Below are positions 51,383-59,038 of a stretch of 64,000 nucleotides of DNA, piece by piece. The stretch is from Leisingera aquaemixtae. GTDB lineage: Bacteria; Pseudomonadota; Alphaproteobacteria; Rhodobacterales; Rhodobacteraceae. The notes beneath the pieces are model-generated. The model did not search any database. It saw only the letters and a program-made list of their open reading frames with translations, and was not told where the DNA came from. The DNA is taken from positions 168,335-232,334 of the forward strand of contig NZ_JAHVJQ010000009.1 in the NCBI RefSeq assembly GCF_019801145.1. Direction: 5' to 3'. Positions within the stretch are counted from its first letter, which is position 1. Each line of letters begins with the position of its first letter. The translations under genes were made by a program, and so were the position numbers.

Positions 51383-52660
51383 ATGCCCAAGAATAAAGTG
51401 ATCAGCAACCACGATCGCAGATGGCCGGTACGGATGGACCGGCAAGAAGGGCCTGTGCAGCACGGTGCGCTGGACCATTCCGACGCGCCTGCCGACCTGG
51501 ACGATGTGCGCCGTTACCGGCTGGGGCGGCTGCAATCGGAAATGCAGCGGCAGGACGTGCCGGCGCTCCTGCTGCTGGACCCGATCAATACCCGATACGC
51601 CACCGACTGCACCAACATGCAGATATGGTGCATGCATTTCGAGACCCGCTGTGTGTTTGTGCCCGCCGACGGGCCGGTGACCTTGCTGGATTACGCCGAT
51701 ATGCCCTTCCTGGCGGAAGGTCTGCCGACGGTGGACAAATACGGGGTGATGAAAGCGCATTACTTCTTTGCCGCCGGCAACCGGATGGAAGAATGGGCCG
51801 AGGCCTTTGGCACCCAGATCGGCGGGCTGATGGCCCGCTACTGTCCAGGTGAGAAGCGGCTGGCGATCGACCGGCTGTCGCATCTGGGCGGCAGCGCCAT
51901 TCAGGGCCTGGGGTTCGAGATCGTAGACGGCCAGAGCGTGGCCGAGGTGGCGCGTTCGATCAAGTCGCCGGGGGAACTGGAACTGATGAAGGCGGCGATT
52001 GCGGTCGCCGACAAGGGGATGCATGCGATGCGCGATGCGCTGCGGCCGGGCATAACCGAAAATGCCCTGTGGGCCAAGCTGCATGCGGTCAATATTGCCG
52101 AAGGCGGCGAGTGGATTGAAACCCGCTTGCTGGCCTCTGGTCCGCGCACCAATCCCTGGTTCCACGAAAGCTCAATGCGGGTGATCGAGGCGGGCGACAT
52201 GGTGTCCTTCGATACCGACCTGGTCGGGCCCTACGGCTATTGCGCGGATATTTCCCGTGCCTGGGTATGCGGCGATGTCTGGTCGCGGGAGCAGGCGGAA
52301 CTGTATCAGCTGGCGCGCGAGCAGGTGGAGTTCAACATGGAGGTGATCAGGCCCGGCATGTCCTACCGGGAGATTGCCGAGAAATCCTGGCCCATCCCAG
52401 ACCGGTTCAAGAAGAACCGCTATGGTTGCCTGGCGCATGGGGTCGGGCTGTGTGATGAGTACCCGTCTTTACCCTACCGCGAAGACTTGGAGGAATACGG
52501 CTATGACGGGGTGGTGGAGCCGGGCATGGTGCTGGCGGTTGAATCCTACATCGGTGAGGAAGGCGCGATGGAAGGGGTGAAGCTGGAGCAGATGATCCAT
52601 GTGACCGAGACCGGCTGGGAGCTGCTTTCCCATTACCCGTGGGAGGAGTTCGAGGCATAG
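51383..52660 (+). CDS. DddP-like M24-family metalloprotein
   Basis: 425 residues from the ATG at 51383, with GAGGAGGCTGGG upstream. It is an M24 (creatinase/Xaa-Pro peptidase fold) protein that closely resembles the DMSP lyase DddP: RYATDCTNMQIW, GGEWIETRLLASGPRTNPWF, FDTDLVGPYGYCADISR (metal ligands Asp277, Asp279, Asp289), HGVGLCDE (His352, Asp358, matching the DddP catalytic pair), and VEPGMVLAVESYIGE. DddP cleaves dimethylsulfoniopropionate to DMS and acrylate. The resemblance is strong, but the linker and N-terminus differ and it sits in an amine cluster, so a related betaine-type substrate is possible. It follows the dioxygenase gene in the same operon. Confidence 0.8.
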   Translation: MPKNKVISNHDRRWPVRMDRQEGPVQHGALDHSDAPADLDDVRRYRLGRLQSEMQRQDVPALLLLDPINTRYATDCTNMQIWCMHFETRCVFVPADGPVTLLDYADMPFLAEGLPTVDKYGVMKAHYFFAAGNRMEEWAEAFGTQIGGLMARYCPGEKRLAIDRLSHLGGSAIQGLGFEIVDGQSVAEVARSIKSPGELELMKAAIAVADKGMHAMRDALRPGITENALWAKLHAVNIAEGGEWIETRLLASGPRTNPWFHESSMRVIEAGDMVSFDTDLVGPYGYCADISRAWVCGDVWSREQAELYQLAREQVEFNMEVIRPGMSYREIAEKSWPIPDRFKKNRYGCLAHGVGLCDEYPSLPYREDLEEYGYDGVVEPGMVLAVESYIGEEGAMEGVKLEQMIHVTETGWELLSHYPWEEFEA

Positions 52661-52684
52661 CCAAAGGAAGCCGCGGATACCATA

Positions 52685-52720
52685 AAAGGCCGCCGTGTTC
52701 ACTCCTGGCGGCCTTTTCTT
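52685..52720 (+). terminator. Terminator after the DddP-like gene
   Basis: AAAAGGCCGCC (52684-52694) pairs with GGCGGCCTTTT (52707-52717), followed by CTTT. It also separates the convergent sox operon. Confidence 0.8.
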
Positions 52721-52751
52721 TCAGTAGGACTGCTGGATAGCTGCTGCCGCG

Positions 52752-53414
52752 TCAGGCGGAGAGGGCTGCCGGCAGCGGGGCCCCGTCTTCCAATACGGCA
52801 GCCGCGGTCGTCTGCACCGCCAGTCCGAATTCGGCGGCGGACATGGTGAGCCACTCCCAGAAACTGGCGGCGTGGCTGGCGGGGATCAGAAGGTCGAACT
52901 CTGCGTCCGCGCAGCGGTGCAGGTGAATTTTCGTGTGCGCCATCAAACTGACAGCGCTGCGGCCGGGTACAAACCGGTCCAAGTCCAGCACGCAGCCCTT
53001 GGCCATCAGGGCGCAGGCGGCGGTGCCGCTGATCCGCAGGCGAAGGAACCCGCCGCCGGCGCTGCTGACGGCGGCCAGCCCGGCAAGCACCTGTTTCAGC
53101 TCTTGTTCCAGCACCAGAGCAGGGTGCGGGCTGATCAGGTGCCAGCAGTTGCCGGCTGCCCAGGCCAGGCGGTTTTCGCTGGCCTCAGCAAAGCGCCCCG
53201 GGCCGGGCAGGTTGGTGAAGCCGAAGGGCGTCAATGCGGCACCGGTTGCAGTCGCCTTGCCGTGGAAGGGCATGATCCGCAACACGGTGGTGCCGGTCAC
53301 GATCCGGGCCACGACGCCGGCGGGCTGGGCGGAAGGGACGCCGGTCAGTTCCAGACCTTCGAGGCAGAACGGGGGGCGGGCTTCAGCTGCGCACACGGGT
53401 ATTCTCCGGATCAT
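52752..53414 (-). CDS. soxG: Sarcosine oxidase gamma subunit family protein
   Basis: About 220 residues from the ATG at 53414, overlapping the end of soxA by 32 bases; a longer frame upstream lies inside soxA and is not used. It resembles SoxG in TVLRIMPFHGKATATGAALTPFGF...PGPGRFAE and the C-terminal TKIHLHRCADAEFDLLIPASHAASFWEWL. The gamma subunit is a GcvT-like structural part of heterotetrameric sarcosine oxidase with no cofactor of its own. Confidence 0.8.
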   Translation of the reverse strand: MIRRIPVCAAEARPPFCLEGLELTGVPSAQPAGVVARIVTGTTVLRIMPFHGKATATGAALTPFGFTNLPGPGRFAEASENRLAWAAGNCWHLISPHPALVLEQELKQVLAGLAAVSSAGGGFLRLRISGTAACALMAKGCVLDLDRFVPGRSAVSLMAHTKIHLHRCADAEFDLLIPASHAASFWEWLTMSAAEFGLAVQTTAAAVLEDGAPLPAALSA

Positions 53415-56286
53415 AGAAATGGTGGGACACGATGGTGGCCGGGACGGGGTCTTCGCCGTGCAGGGGGTCGATGATCTCAACCACTTCGCCGAGCCGCTCG
53501 CGGCCGCGCCGCACCAGAGCGATTGCGATACAGCTTTCCATCGTCGGGCTCCAGGCTGCGGAGGTGATGTAGCCGTCGTCATTCTCTGGTGCGAGGGGGG
53601 CGCCACTGGCAGTGATATGGGCGCCCTGGCGGAAGCTGTGCGAAGGGTCCAGAGGTTTCAGCCCCACCACAACCTCGCGGTCGGGGTCGGTCAGCCCAGG
53701 GCGGCTGCTGAGGGCGCGGCCGATGAAGTCTTTCTTGGCGGACATCAGCATGCCAAGTCCCAGGTCCGCCGCGGTGGTGAATTTATTCAGCTCCGAGCTG
53801 ACATGCCCTTTTTCGATGCGCAGCACGTCCAGCGCCTCGACCCCATAAGGCGTTATGCCGAACTCGGCGCCTTCGCGCTCCAGCGCCTCGGCCAGGGGGC
53901 GGCCATAGGGGGAGGGCACATATATTTCATAGGCCAGCTCGCCCGAGAAAGAGATCCGGAACAGCCGGGCGGGCACGCCGTCCAACACGGTGCATTCGCG
54001 CGCGGCCAGGAAGGGCAGAGCGGCGTTGCTTACATCCATCTCCGGGGCGATCCGGGCCAGCACGTCGCGGGCGCGGGGGCCTGCCAGGGCGATGCCCGCC
54101 CAATCCTCGCCCGCATCGGCAAAAACAACGTCCAGCTCCGGCCAGAGTACCTGATGGCAGTATTCCAGATGGCTGATAACACTATCGGATTCTGCCGATG
54201 TGGTGGTGATGAAGTAGTGATCCTCAGCCAGCCTCGAAACGGTGCCGTCGTCCATCACGATGCCGTCCTCGCGCAGCATCAGCCCGTAGCGGGACTTGCC
54301 CACCGGCAGCTTGGCGAAGCCGTTGCTGTAGACCCGGTCGAGAAAGGCCGCAGCATCGGGGCCTTGCAGGTCGATCTTGCCCAGGGTGGAGACATCGCAG
54401 AAGCCCACCGCGCTGCGTACGGCCTGAACCTCGCGGCTGATGGCTTGGCTCATAGTCTCGCCCGGCTTGGGGAAATACTGGCTGCGGTGCCAGAGGCCGG
54501 ATTCGATGAACACACCGCCTTTGTCCTCGACCCAGCCATGCAGCGGGGTTCGCAGGATGGGGCGCCAGTGCTTGCCGCGGGAACGGCCCGCCAGCGCGCC
54601 GAGGCTGACCGGCCGGTAGGGCGGGCGGAAGCCGGTGGTGCCGACCTGGCTCATCGGCTTGTCCAGTGCCTTGGACATCGCGGCGATGCCGTGGATGTTG
54701 GAGGTCTTGCCCTGATCGGTTGCCATGCCAAGGGTGGTGTAGCGTTTGACATGCTCGACCGAGCGGTAGCCCTCGCGGGTGGCCAGCGAGACGTCGCCCG
54801 CAGTCACGTCATGCTGCAAATCTATGAATTTCTTTGACTTCCCGGTGCTGGACTCGAAGTAGGCGAATTTGGCGGCGCGCTGTTCGCTGGCCTCCAGATA
54901 GTTGTGGTAGTCCGCCAGGCTTGCGCTGTCCGGGGCGGCAAAGCGTTTGCCGGCGGCCTCGCCCGCTATGCGGCCGTGGGTCTGGCAATCTTCGTGGGCC
55001 TCAAGCCCGACGAGGCTGCCGGTGCAAAGGAAATCCGCGCCCGCCATCTCCTGCGGCAGGAAGGCTTGCAGGTTTTCGCTCCAGTGCGGTTTCTGGCCGC
55101 GCTGTGCCAGCAGCTGCACCGCCGGGTTCCAGCCGCCTGAGACGCAGACCGTATCGCAATCCACGGTGCGGCGGCTGCCGTCCTTCTGGCGCAGGGTGAC
55201 GCCCGTGACTGTGGTGCGGCCATGCACGGTTTCGATCTCATCGCCGTTGCGGGCATCTGCCACCGCGGCGACGGTGACACCAGCCGCCCCCAGCGCCTTG
55301 ACTAGGCCTGTGGTGCTGTCGTTGGTGGTGAAGATCACCGCGCGGCTTCCGGTGCGGACGCCGTAGTCGCGCAAGTAGCGCTCCGCGGCGGAGGCGAGCA
55401 TCACGCCGGGGCGGTCGTTGTTGCCAAAGACCAGCGAGCGTTCATGGGCGCCGGTGGCCAGGATCACCTGGGGGGCCACGATCTTCCACATCCGCTGGCG
55501 CGGCTGGTGAGCGGCGGGGACGGGCAAGTGATCAGAGACCTGCTCAACCGCGCCGAAGGTGTTGTTGTCATACCAGCCGAACACCATCGTGCGGGGCAGG
55601 ATGCGGACGTTCTCCAACGCCTCCAGTTCGGCGATGTCCTGTTCCAGGCCGGTGCTGTCAAAACCGCCAAGACGGGCGTGTTCCTCCACCAGGGTCACCC
55701 GGGCGCCGCTTTGGGCCGCAGCGCGGGCGGCGCTGATGCCCGCGCCACCGCCGCCGATCACGAGAATATCGCAGTGGTGGTGGATCTTTTCATAGGTGTC
55801 GGGATCGATGCCGCCGGACAGGCGGCCCATGCCTGCGGCGCGGCGGATCACCGGCTCATAGAGATTGGTCCAGAATTTTGCGGGCCATTTGAAGGTCTTG
55901 TAGTAGAACCCGGCGGCAAAGAACGGCGAAAACAGCTGGTTCACCGACAAGAGGTCATAGCGCAGCGAGGGCCAGCGGTTCTGACTGGTGGCCTCCAGCC
56001 CATCATAGAGCTCAACCATCGTGGCCGGAATGTTGGGTTCCTGCCGGGCGCCGCTGCGCAGCTGCACCAGGGCGCTGGGTTCATGCGGGTCGCAGGTGAA
56101 GATGCCGCGCGGGCGGTGGTACTTGAAGCTGCGCGCGACCAGGCGGACGCCATTGGCCAAGAGGGCAGAGGCGAGTGTGTCGCCCTCGTAGCCGCTGTAG
56201 CGCTTGCCGTCGAAGGTGAAGCTGATGGGCTTGCTGCGGTCGAGGCGGCTTCCAGCGCCGTTTAGCCGGTGGGTCTGGCGGGTCAT
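53383..56286 (-). CDS. soxA: Sarcosine oxidase alpha subunit
   Basis: 967 residues, the usual size. The N-terminal part has a 2Fe-2S/ferredoxin-like segment (FTFDGKRYSGYEGDTLASALLANG), the FAD/NAD-binding motif VIGGGGAGISAARAAAQSGARVTLVEE, and the C-terminal folate-binding GcvT-like domain (DRVYSNGFAKLPVGKSRYGLMLREDGIVMDDGTV). With beta, gamma and delta it oxidises sarcosine to glycine and, with tetrahydrofolate, forms 5,10-methylene-THF and H2O2. It overlaps soxD by four bases. Confidence 0.95.
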   Translation of the reverse strand: MTRQTHRLNGAGSRLDRSKPISFTFDGKRYSGYEGDTLASALLANGVRLVARSFKYHRPRGIFTCDPHEPSALVQLRSGARQEPNIPATMVELYDGLEATSQNRWPSLRYDLLSVNQLFSPFFAAGFYYKTFKWPAKFWTNLYEPVIRRAAGMGRLSGGIDPDTYEKIHHHCDILVIGGGGAGISAARAAAQSGARVTLVEEHARLGGFDSTGLEQDIAELEALENVRILPRTMVFGWYDNNTFGAVEQVSDHLPVPAAHQPRQRMWKIVAPQVILATGAHERSLVFGNNDRPGVMLASAAERYLRDYGVRTGSRAVIFTTNDSTTGLVKALGAAGVTVAAVADARNGDEIETVHGRTTVTGVTLRQKDGSRRTVDCDTVCVSGGWNPAVQLLAQRGQKPHWSENLQAFLPQEMAGADFLCTGSLVGLEAHEDCQTHGRIAGEAAGKRFAAPDSASLADYHNYLEASEQRAAKFAYFESSTGKSKKFIDLQHDVTAGDVSLATREGYRSVEHVKRYTTLGMATDQGKTSNIHGIAAMSKALDKPMSQVGTTGFRPPYRPVSLGALAGRSRGKHWRPILRTPLHGWVEDKGGVFIESGLWHRSQYFPKPGETMSQAISREVQAVRSAVGFCDVSTLGKIDLQGPDAAAFLDRVYSNGFAKLPVGKSRYGLMLREDGIVMDDGTVSRLAEDHYFITTTSAESDSVISHLEYCHQVLWPELDVVFADAGEDWAGIALAGPRARDVLARIAPEMDVSNAALPFLAARECTVLDGVPARLFRISFSGELAYEIYVPSPYGRPLAEALEREGAEFGITPYGVEALDVLRIEKGHVSSELNKFTTAADLGLGMLMSAKKDFIGRALSSRPGLTDPDREVVVGLKPLDPSHSFRQGAHITASGAPLAPENDDGYITSAAWSPTMESCIAIALVRRGRERLGEVVEIIDPLHGEDPVPATIVSHHFYDPENTRVRS

Positions 56287-56552
56287 CGCTGGACCTCCCC
56301 GCCGGGGCGGGCCTGAATGGCCTGAGTGATTTCATGGGTGACGGTGTTGCGGTCCACAACCAGCCAGCCGCCGCAGCCCTGGGCGTGGCGCCAGTGTTCG
56401 CGGTGGGGGCCCTTGGGGTTGTCGCGCAGGTAGACGTAATCGACCCAGGCCCCCATCGGGGCGTCTGCGGCGGGGCGGGTGAGGGTGGCGTCGCCGCGAT
56501 AGATGAATTCTTCCAGCGGGCGGTCGCCGCACAGCGGGCAGGGGATGCGCAT
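56283..56552 (-). CDS. soxD: Sarcosine oxidase delta subunit
   Basis: 89 residues with the zinc-binding SoxD pattern: MRIPCPLCGDRPLEEFIYRGD at the start, VDYVYLRDNPKGPHREHWRHAQGCGGWLVVDRNTVTHEI in the middle. The C-x-x-C and H/C residues hold a structural zinc. It overlaps soxA at the ATGA and follows soxB by 16 bp. Confidence 0.95.
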   Translation of the reverse strand: MRIPCPLCGDRPLEEFIYRGDATLTRPAADAPMGAWVDYVYLRDNPKGPHREHWRHAQGCGGWLVVDRNTVTHEITQAIQARPGGEVQR

Positions 56553-56568
56553 GGGGTGTCAGCCCTCC

Positions 56569-57822
56569 TCAGTGGTGGTTGGGGAAGGGACCGCCGCCAG
56601 TGGCATCCACCGGGCGGCCTTCGGCAAAACGGTCAAGGTGGAACGGCGCGTTGTACTTGTGCGGCGCATCGTTCGCGACGGTATGGGCAAAGCACCAGGC
56701 GGCGCCGGGGATTGCCTTGAAGCCGGTGTAGTTCCAGCCTCCGTTCAGATAGAGTCCCTCGACCGGCGTCTTGCAGATGTAGGGGGAGCCGTCCATGGTC
56801 ATGTCGACCACGCCGGCCCAATGGCGCAGCAGGCGCACCCGGCCCAAGCTGGGCAGGAACATCATCATTGCTTCGGCCACGTCCTCGACAATCGGCAGGT
56901 TGCCGCGCTGCGCAAAGCTGTTATAGCCGTCCAGCATGCCGCCGAAGACCAGGCCGCCCTTGTCGGACTGGCTGACATACAGATGGCCGACGCCAAAGGT
57001 GGCGACGGTGTCGACGCAGGGTTTCACCGCCTCGGAGACGAAGGCCTGCAGCTTGTGGCTTTCCACCGGCAGCTTGATGTCGGCCATCTGCATCACCTGG
57101 CTGGTGTGGCCCGCCACGCAGACCGCGACCTTGCCCGCACCGATCCGGCCGCGGCTGGTCTCTACCCCGGTCATGCGGCCGCTGGCGTCTCGTTCAAAGC
57201 CGGTGACCTCGCAGTTCTGGATGATGTCGACGCCCAGCCGGTCGGCGGCGCGGGCATAGCCCCAGACCACGGCGTCGTGGCGCGCGCTGCCGGCGCGCGG
57301 CTGCAGCAGCCCGCCCAGCACCGGGAAGCGGCCGTTGTTTGCGTCCACCAGCGGCATCATCTCCAGCACCTGGCGGCGGTCCAGCATCACCGCATCGACG
57401 CCGTTCATGATCATCGCATTGCCGCGGCGCACCGCCTCGTCGCGCTGGCCGTCGGTGTGGAAGATGTCCAGAACGCCGCGCTGGGAGAACATTACGTTGT
57501 AGTTCAGCTCCTCGCTGAGGCCTTCCCACAGTTTCAGCGACCATTCCAGCAGGGGAATTTCGCTGTTCAGCAGGTAATTGGAGCGCACGATGGTGGTGTT
57601 GCGGCCGGTGTTGCCGCTGCCGATCCAGCCTTTTTCCAGCACCGCCACATTGGTGATGCCGTGCTCTTTGGCCAGGTAATAGGCGGTTGCCAGCCCGTGG
57701 CCGCCGCCGCCGATGATCACCACGTCATAGTGCTTCCGGGGCTCCGGGTGGCGGAAGGCCTCGGGCCAGCCCCGGTGGCCGCGCAAGGCCTGTTTCACCA
57801 AAGATGTGACTGAATACTGCAT
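56569..57822 (-). CDS. soxB: Sarcosine oxidase beta subunit
   Basis: 417 residues from the ATG at 57822; the longer frame upstream is not homologous. It begins YSVTSLVKQALRGHRGWPEAFRHPEPRKHYDVVIIGGGGHGLATAYYLAKEHGITNVAVLEKGW, the typical SoxB leader and FAD motif, followed by the GNTGRNTTIVRSNY segment near the covalent flavin site. It carries non-covalent FAD and covalent FMN and is the amine-oxidising subunit. It is first in the soxBDAG operon. Confidence 0.95.
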   Translation of the reverse strand: MQYSVTSLVKQALRGHRGWPEAFRHPEPRKHYDVVIIGGGGHGLATAYYLAKEHGITNVAVLEKGWIGSGNTGRNTTIVRSNYLLNSEIPLLEWSLKLWEGLSEELNYNVMFSQRGVLDIFHTDGQRDEAVRRGNAMIMNGVDAVMLDRRQVLEMMPLVDANNGRFPVLGGLLQPRAGSARHDAVVWGYARAADRLGVDIIQNCEVTGFERDASGRMTGVETSRGRIGAGKVAVCVAGHTSQVMQMADIKLPVESHKLQAFVSEAVKPCVDTVATFGVGHLYVSQSDKGGLVFGGMLDGYNSFAQRGNLPIVEDVAEAMMMFLPSLGRVRLLRHWAGVVDMTMDGSPYICKTPVEGLYLNGGWNYTGFKAIPGAAWCFAHTVANDAPHKYNAPFHLDRFAEGRPVDATGGGPFPNHH

Positions 57823-57925
57823 CGTCTCCGGCGCCCGTTCCGGGCTTCGTTCTGCTGGGAAGTTTACCGGATGATGATGGCGCGGCACCGGCCCTGCCCG
57901 ACAGGGCAAAAAAATTCAGCGGTGG

Positions 57926-57948
57926 CTCAATTTAAGTCTTCCATTGAG
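57926..57948. promoter_or_regulatory. LysR-type box between soxB and the LysR gene
   Basis: CTCAAT (57926-57931) and ATTGAG (57943-57948) form a perfect inverted repeat with an 11-base spacer, the T-N11-A pattern of LysR regulators. It sits in the 181-bp divergent gap and is probably bound by the regulator at 58004. Confidence 0.7.
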
Positions 57949-58003
57949 AAATCAGGCGCTTGGCGTCACATTGGATGGGTCCTGAATACCGGCGGATTGA
58001 ACC

Positions 58004-58918
58004 ATGAAAAGACGGCTTCCCCCCTTTGCGGCAGTCAAGGCCTTTGAGGCGGCTGCGCGCCATTGCAATTTCCAGCTGGCGGCGGAGGAGCTGGGCATTT
58101 CAGCCTCGGCGGTCAGTCACCAGGTCAAGGCGCTGGAGGATTTCATCGCCATGCCGCTGTTCATCCGGCGCAACAACCGGCTGATCCTGCGTGAAGAAGG
58201 CCAGGCCTATTTCGAACGCCTAAGTGTTGCGCTGGATGGGATCGAGATGGCGACAGATGTGCTGGCGCGCTCAACCGGGCGGTCGCAGCTGACGCTGAAC
58301 CTGTTCCCATCGCTGGCCGATGTGTGGCTGATTCCGCAGCTGGGGGATTTTCATCAGAAGCACTCCGATATTGCCGTCCGGCTGAGCACCTCCGAACTGG
58401 CGGGAGACGGTTTGAACCGGGAGGCGGATTTTGCCCTGGCCTATCTGCCGAAGGAGAACGTGCCGGAGAATGCTGTGGTGCTGTTTTCCGATGATATCGT
58501 GCCAGTGGCGGCGCCGGAGTATCTGGCAGCGCACAGGCAGATCGAAAGCCCGGAGGACCTGCTGCAGCACACCCTGATCGCCAGCCTGTCGGAAGATGAG
58601 GAATGGAAGTCCTGGTTCGAGGCGCAGAGGGTCGCGGATCACCGCAATGCCCGCTACTTGGAGCTGGACATGTGCTCCAGCTGCCTGAAAGCGGCCAAGG
58701 AAGGTCTGGGAATCACCATGGGCCGCAGGCCGTACCTGGATCATGATCTGGCGGCCGGCCGTCTGGTAGCGCCAGTGCCGGCGGTTGTTTCCACCGGCTG
58801 GTGCTTGGCGCTAGTAACCACCCCCCGCGGCGCTGGCTTGCCGTATGGACCGCGCTTCCGGAATTGGATGATCACTGTGAGCGGCGAGTCCGGGAATGCA
58901 TGGGCGGCACTTGGCTGA
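58004..58918 (+). CDS. LysR-family transcriptional regulator (GcvA-like)
   Basis: 304 residues. The helix-turn-helix (LPPFAAVKAFEAAARHCNFQLAAEELGISASAVSHQVKALEDFIAMPLFIRRNNRLIL) is of the GcvA subclass, and the effector domain follows (LTLNLFPSLADVWLIPQLGDF). GcvA-like proteins often govern one-carbon and glycine-related genes. It is divergent from soxB across a perfect LysR box and is therefore the likely activator of soxBDAG. Confidence 0.9.
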   Translation: MKRRLPPFAAVKAFEAAARHCNFQLAAEELGISASAVSHQVKALEDFIAMPLFIRRNNRLILREEGQAYFERLSVALDGIEMATDVLARSTGRSQLTLNLFPSLADVWLIPQLGDFHQKHSDIAVRLSTSELAGDGLNREADFALAYLPKENVPENAVVLFSDDIVPVAAPEYLAAHRQIESPEDLLQHTLIASLSEDEEWKSWFEAQRVADHRNARYLELDMCSSCLKAAKEGLGITMGRRPYLDHDLAAGRLVAPVPAVVSTGWCLALVTTPRGAGLPYGPRFRNWMITVSGESGNAWAALG

Positions 58919-58943
58919 CCCGGACAGGCGGTTGGGTACTTTA

Positions 58944-58959
58944 TTGTACATTCGAACAA
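58944..58959. promoter_or_regulatory. Putative TetR operator 1 upstream of mttB
   Basis: TTGTACATTCGAACAA, imperfect inverted repeat, 80 bp upstream of the mttB start. It matches the 50064-50079 motif in ten or more positions. Confidence 0.6.
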
Positions 58960-58995
58960 TAAAGATTGCATGGGGCGAACTTCCATGCTTATCTA

Positions 58996-59011
58996 TTGTA
59001 CAGTTGAACAG
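58996..59011. promoter_or_regulatory. Putative TetR operator 2 upstream of mttB
   Basis: TTGTACAGTTGAACAG differs from the site at 50064-50079 by one base. It is 52 bp (about five helical turns) from operator 1. Confidence 0.65.
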
Positions 59012-59038
59012 TAGATAGCTCTCCGCAGGAAGGTAGCC

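Noticed and set aside
52933..54837. 634-codon plus-strand frame opposite soxG/soxA
   Set aside because: It lies entirely antisense to secure sox genes and its composition is typical of a GC-rich shadow frame.
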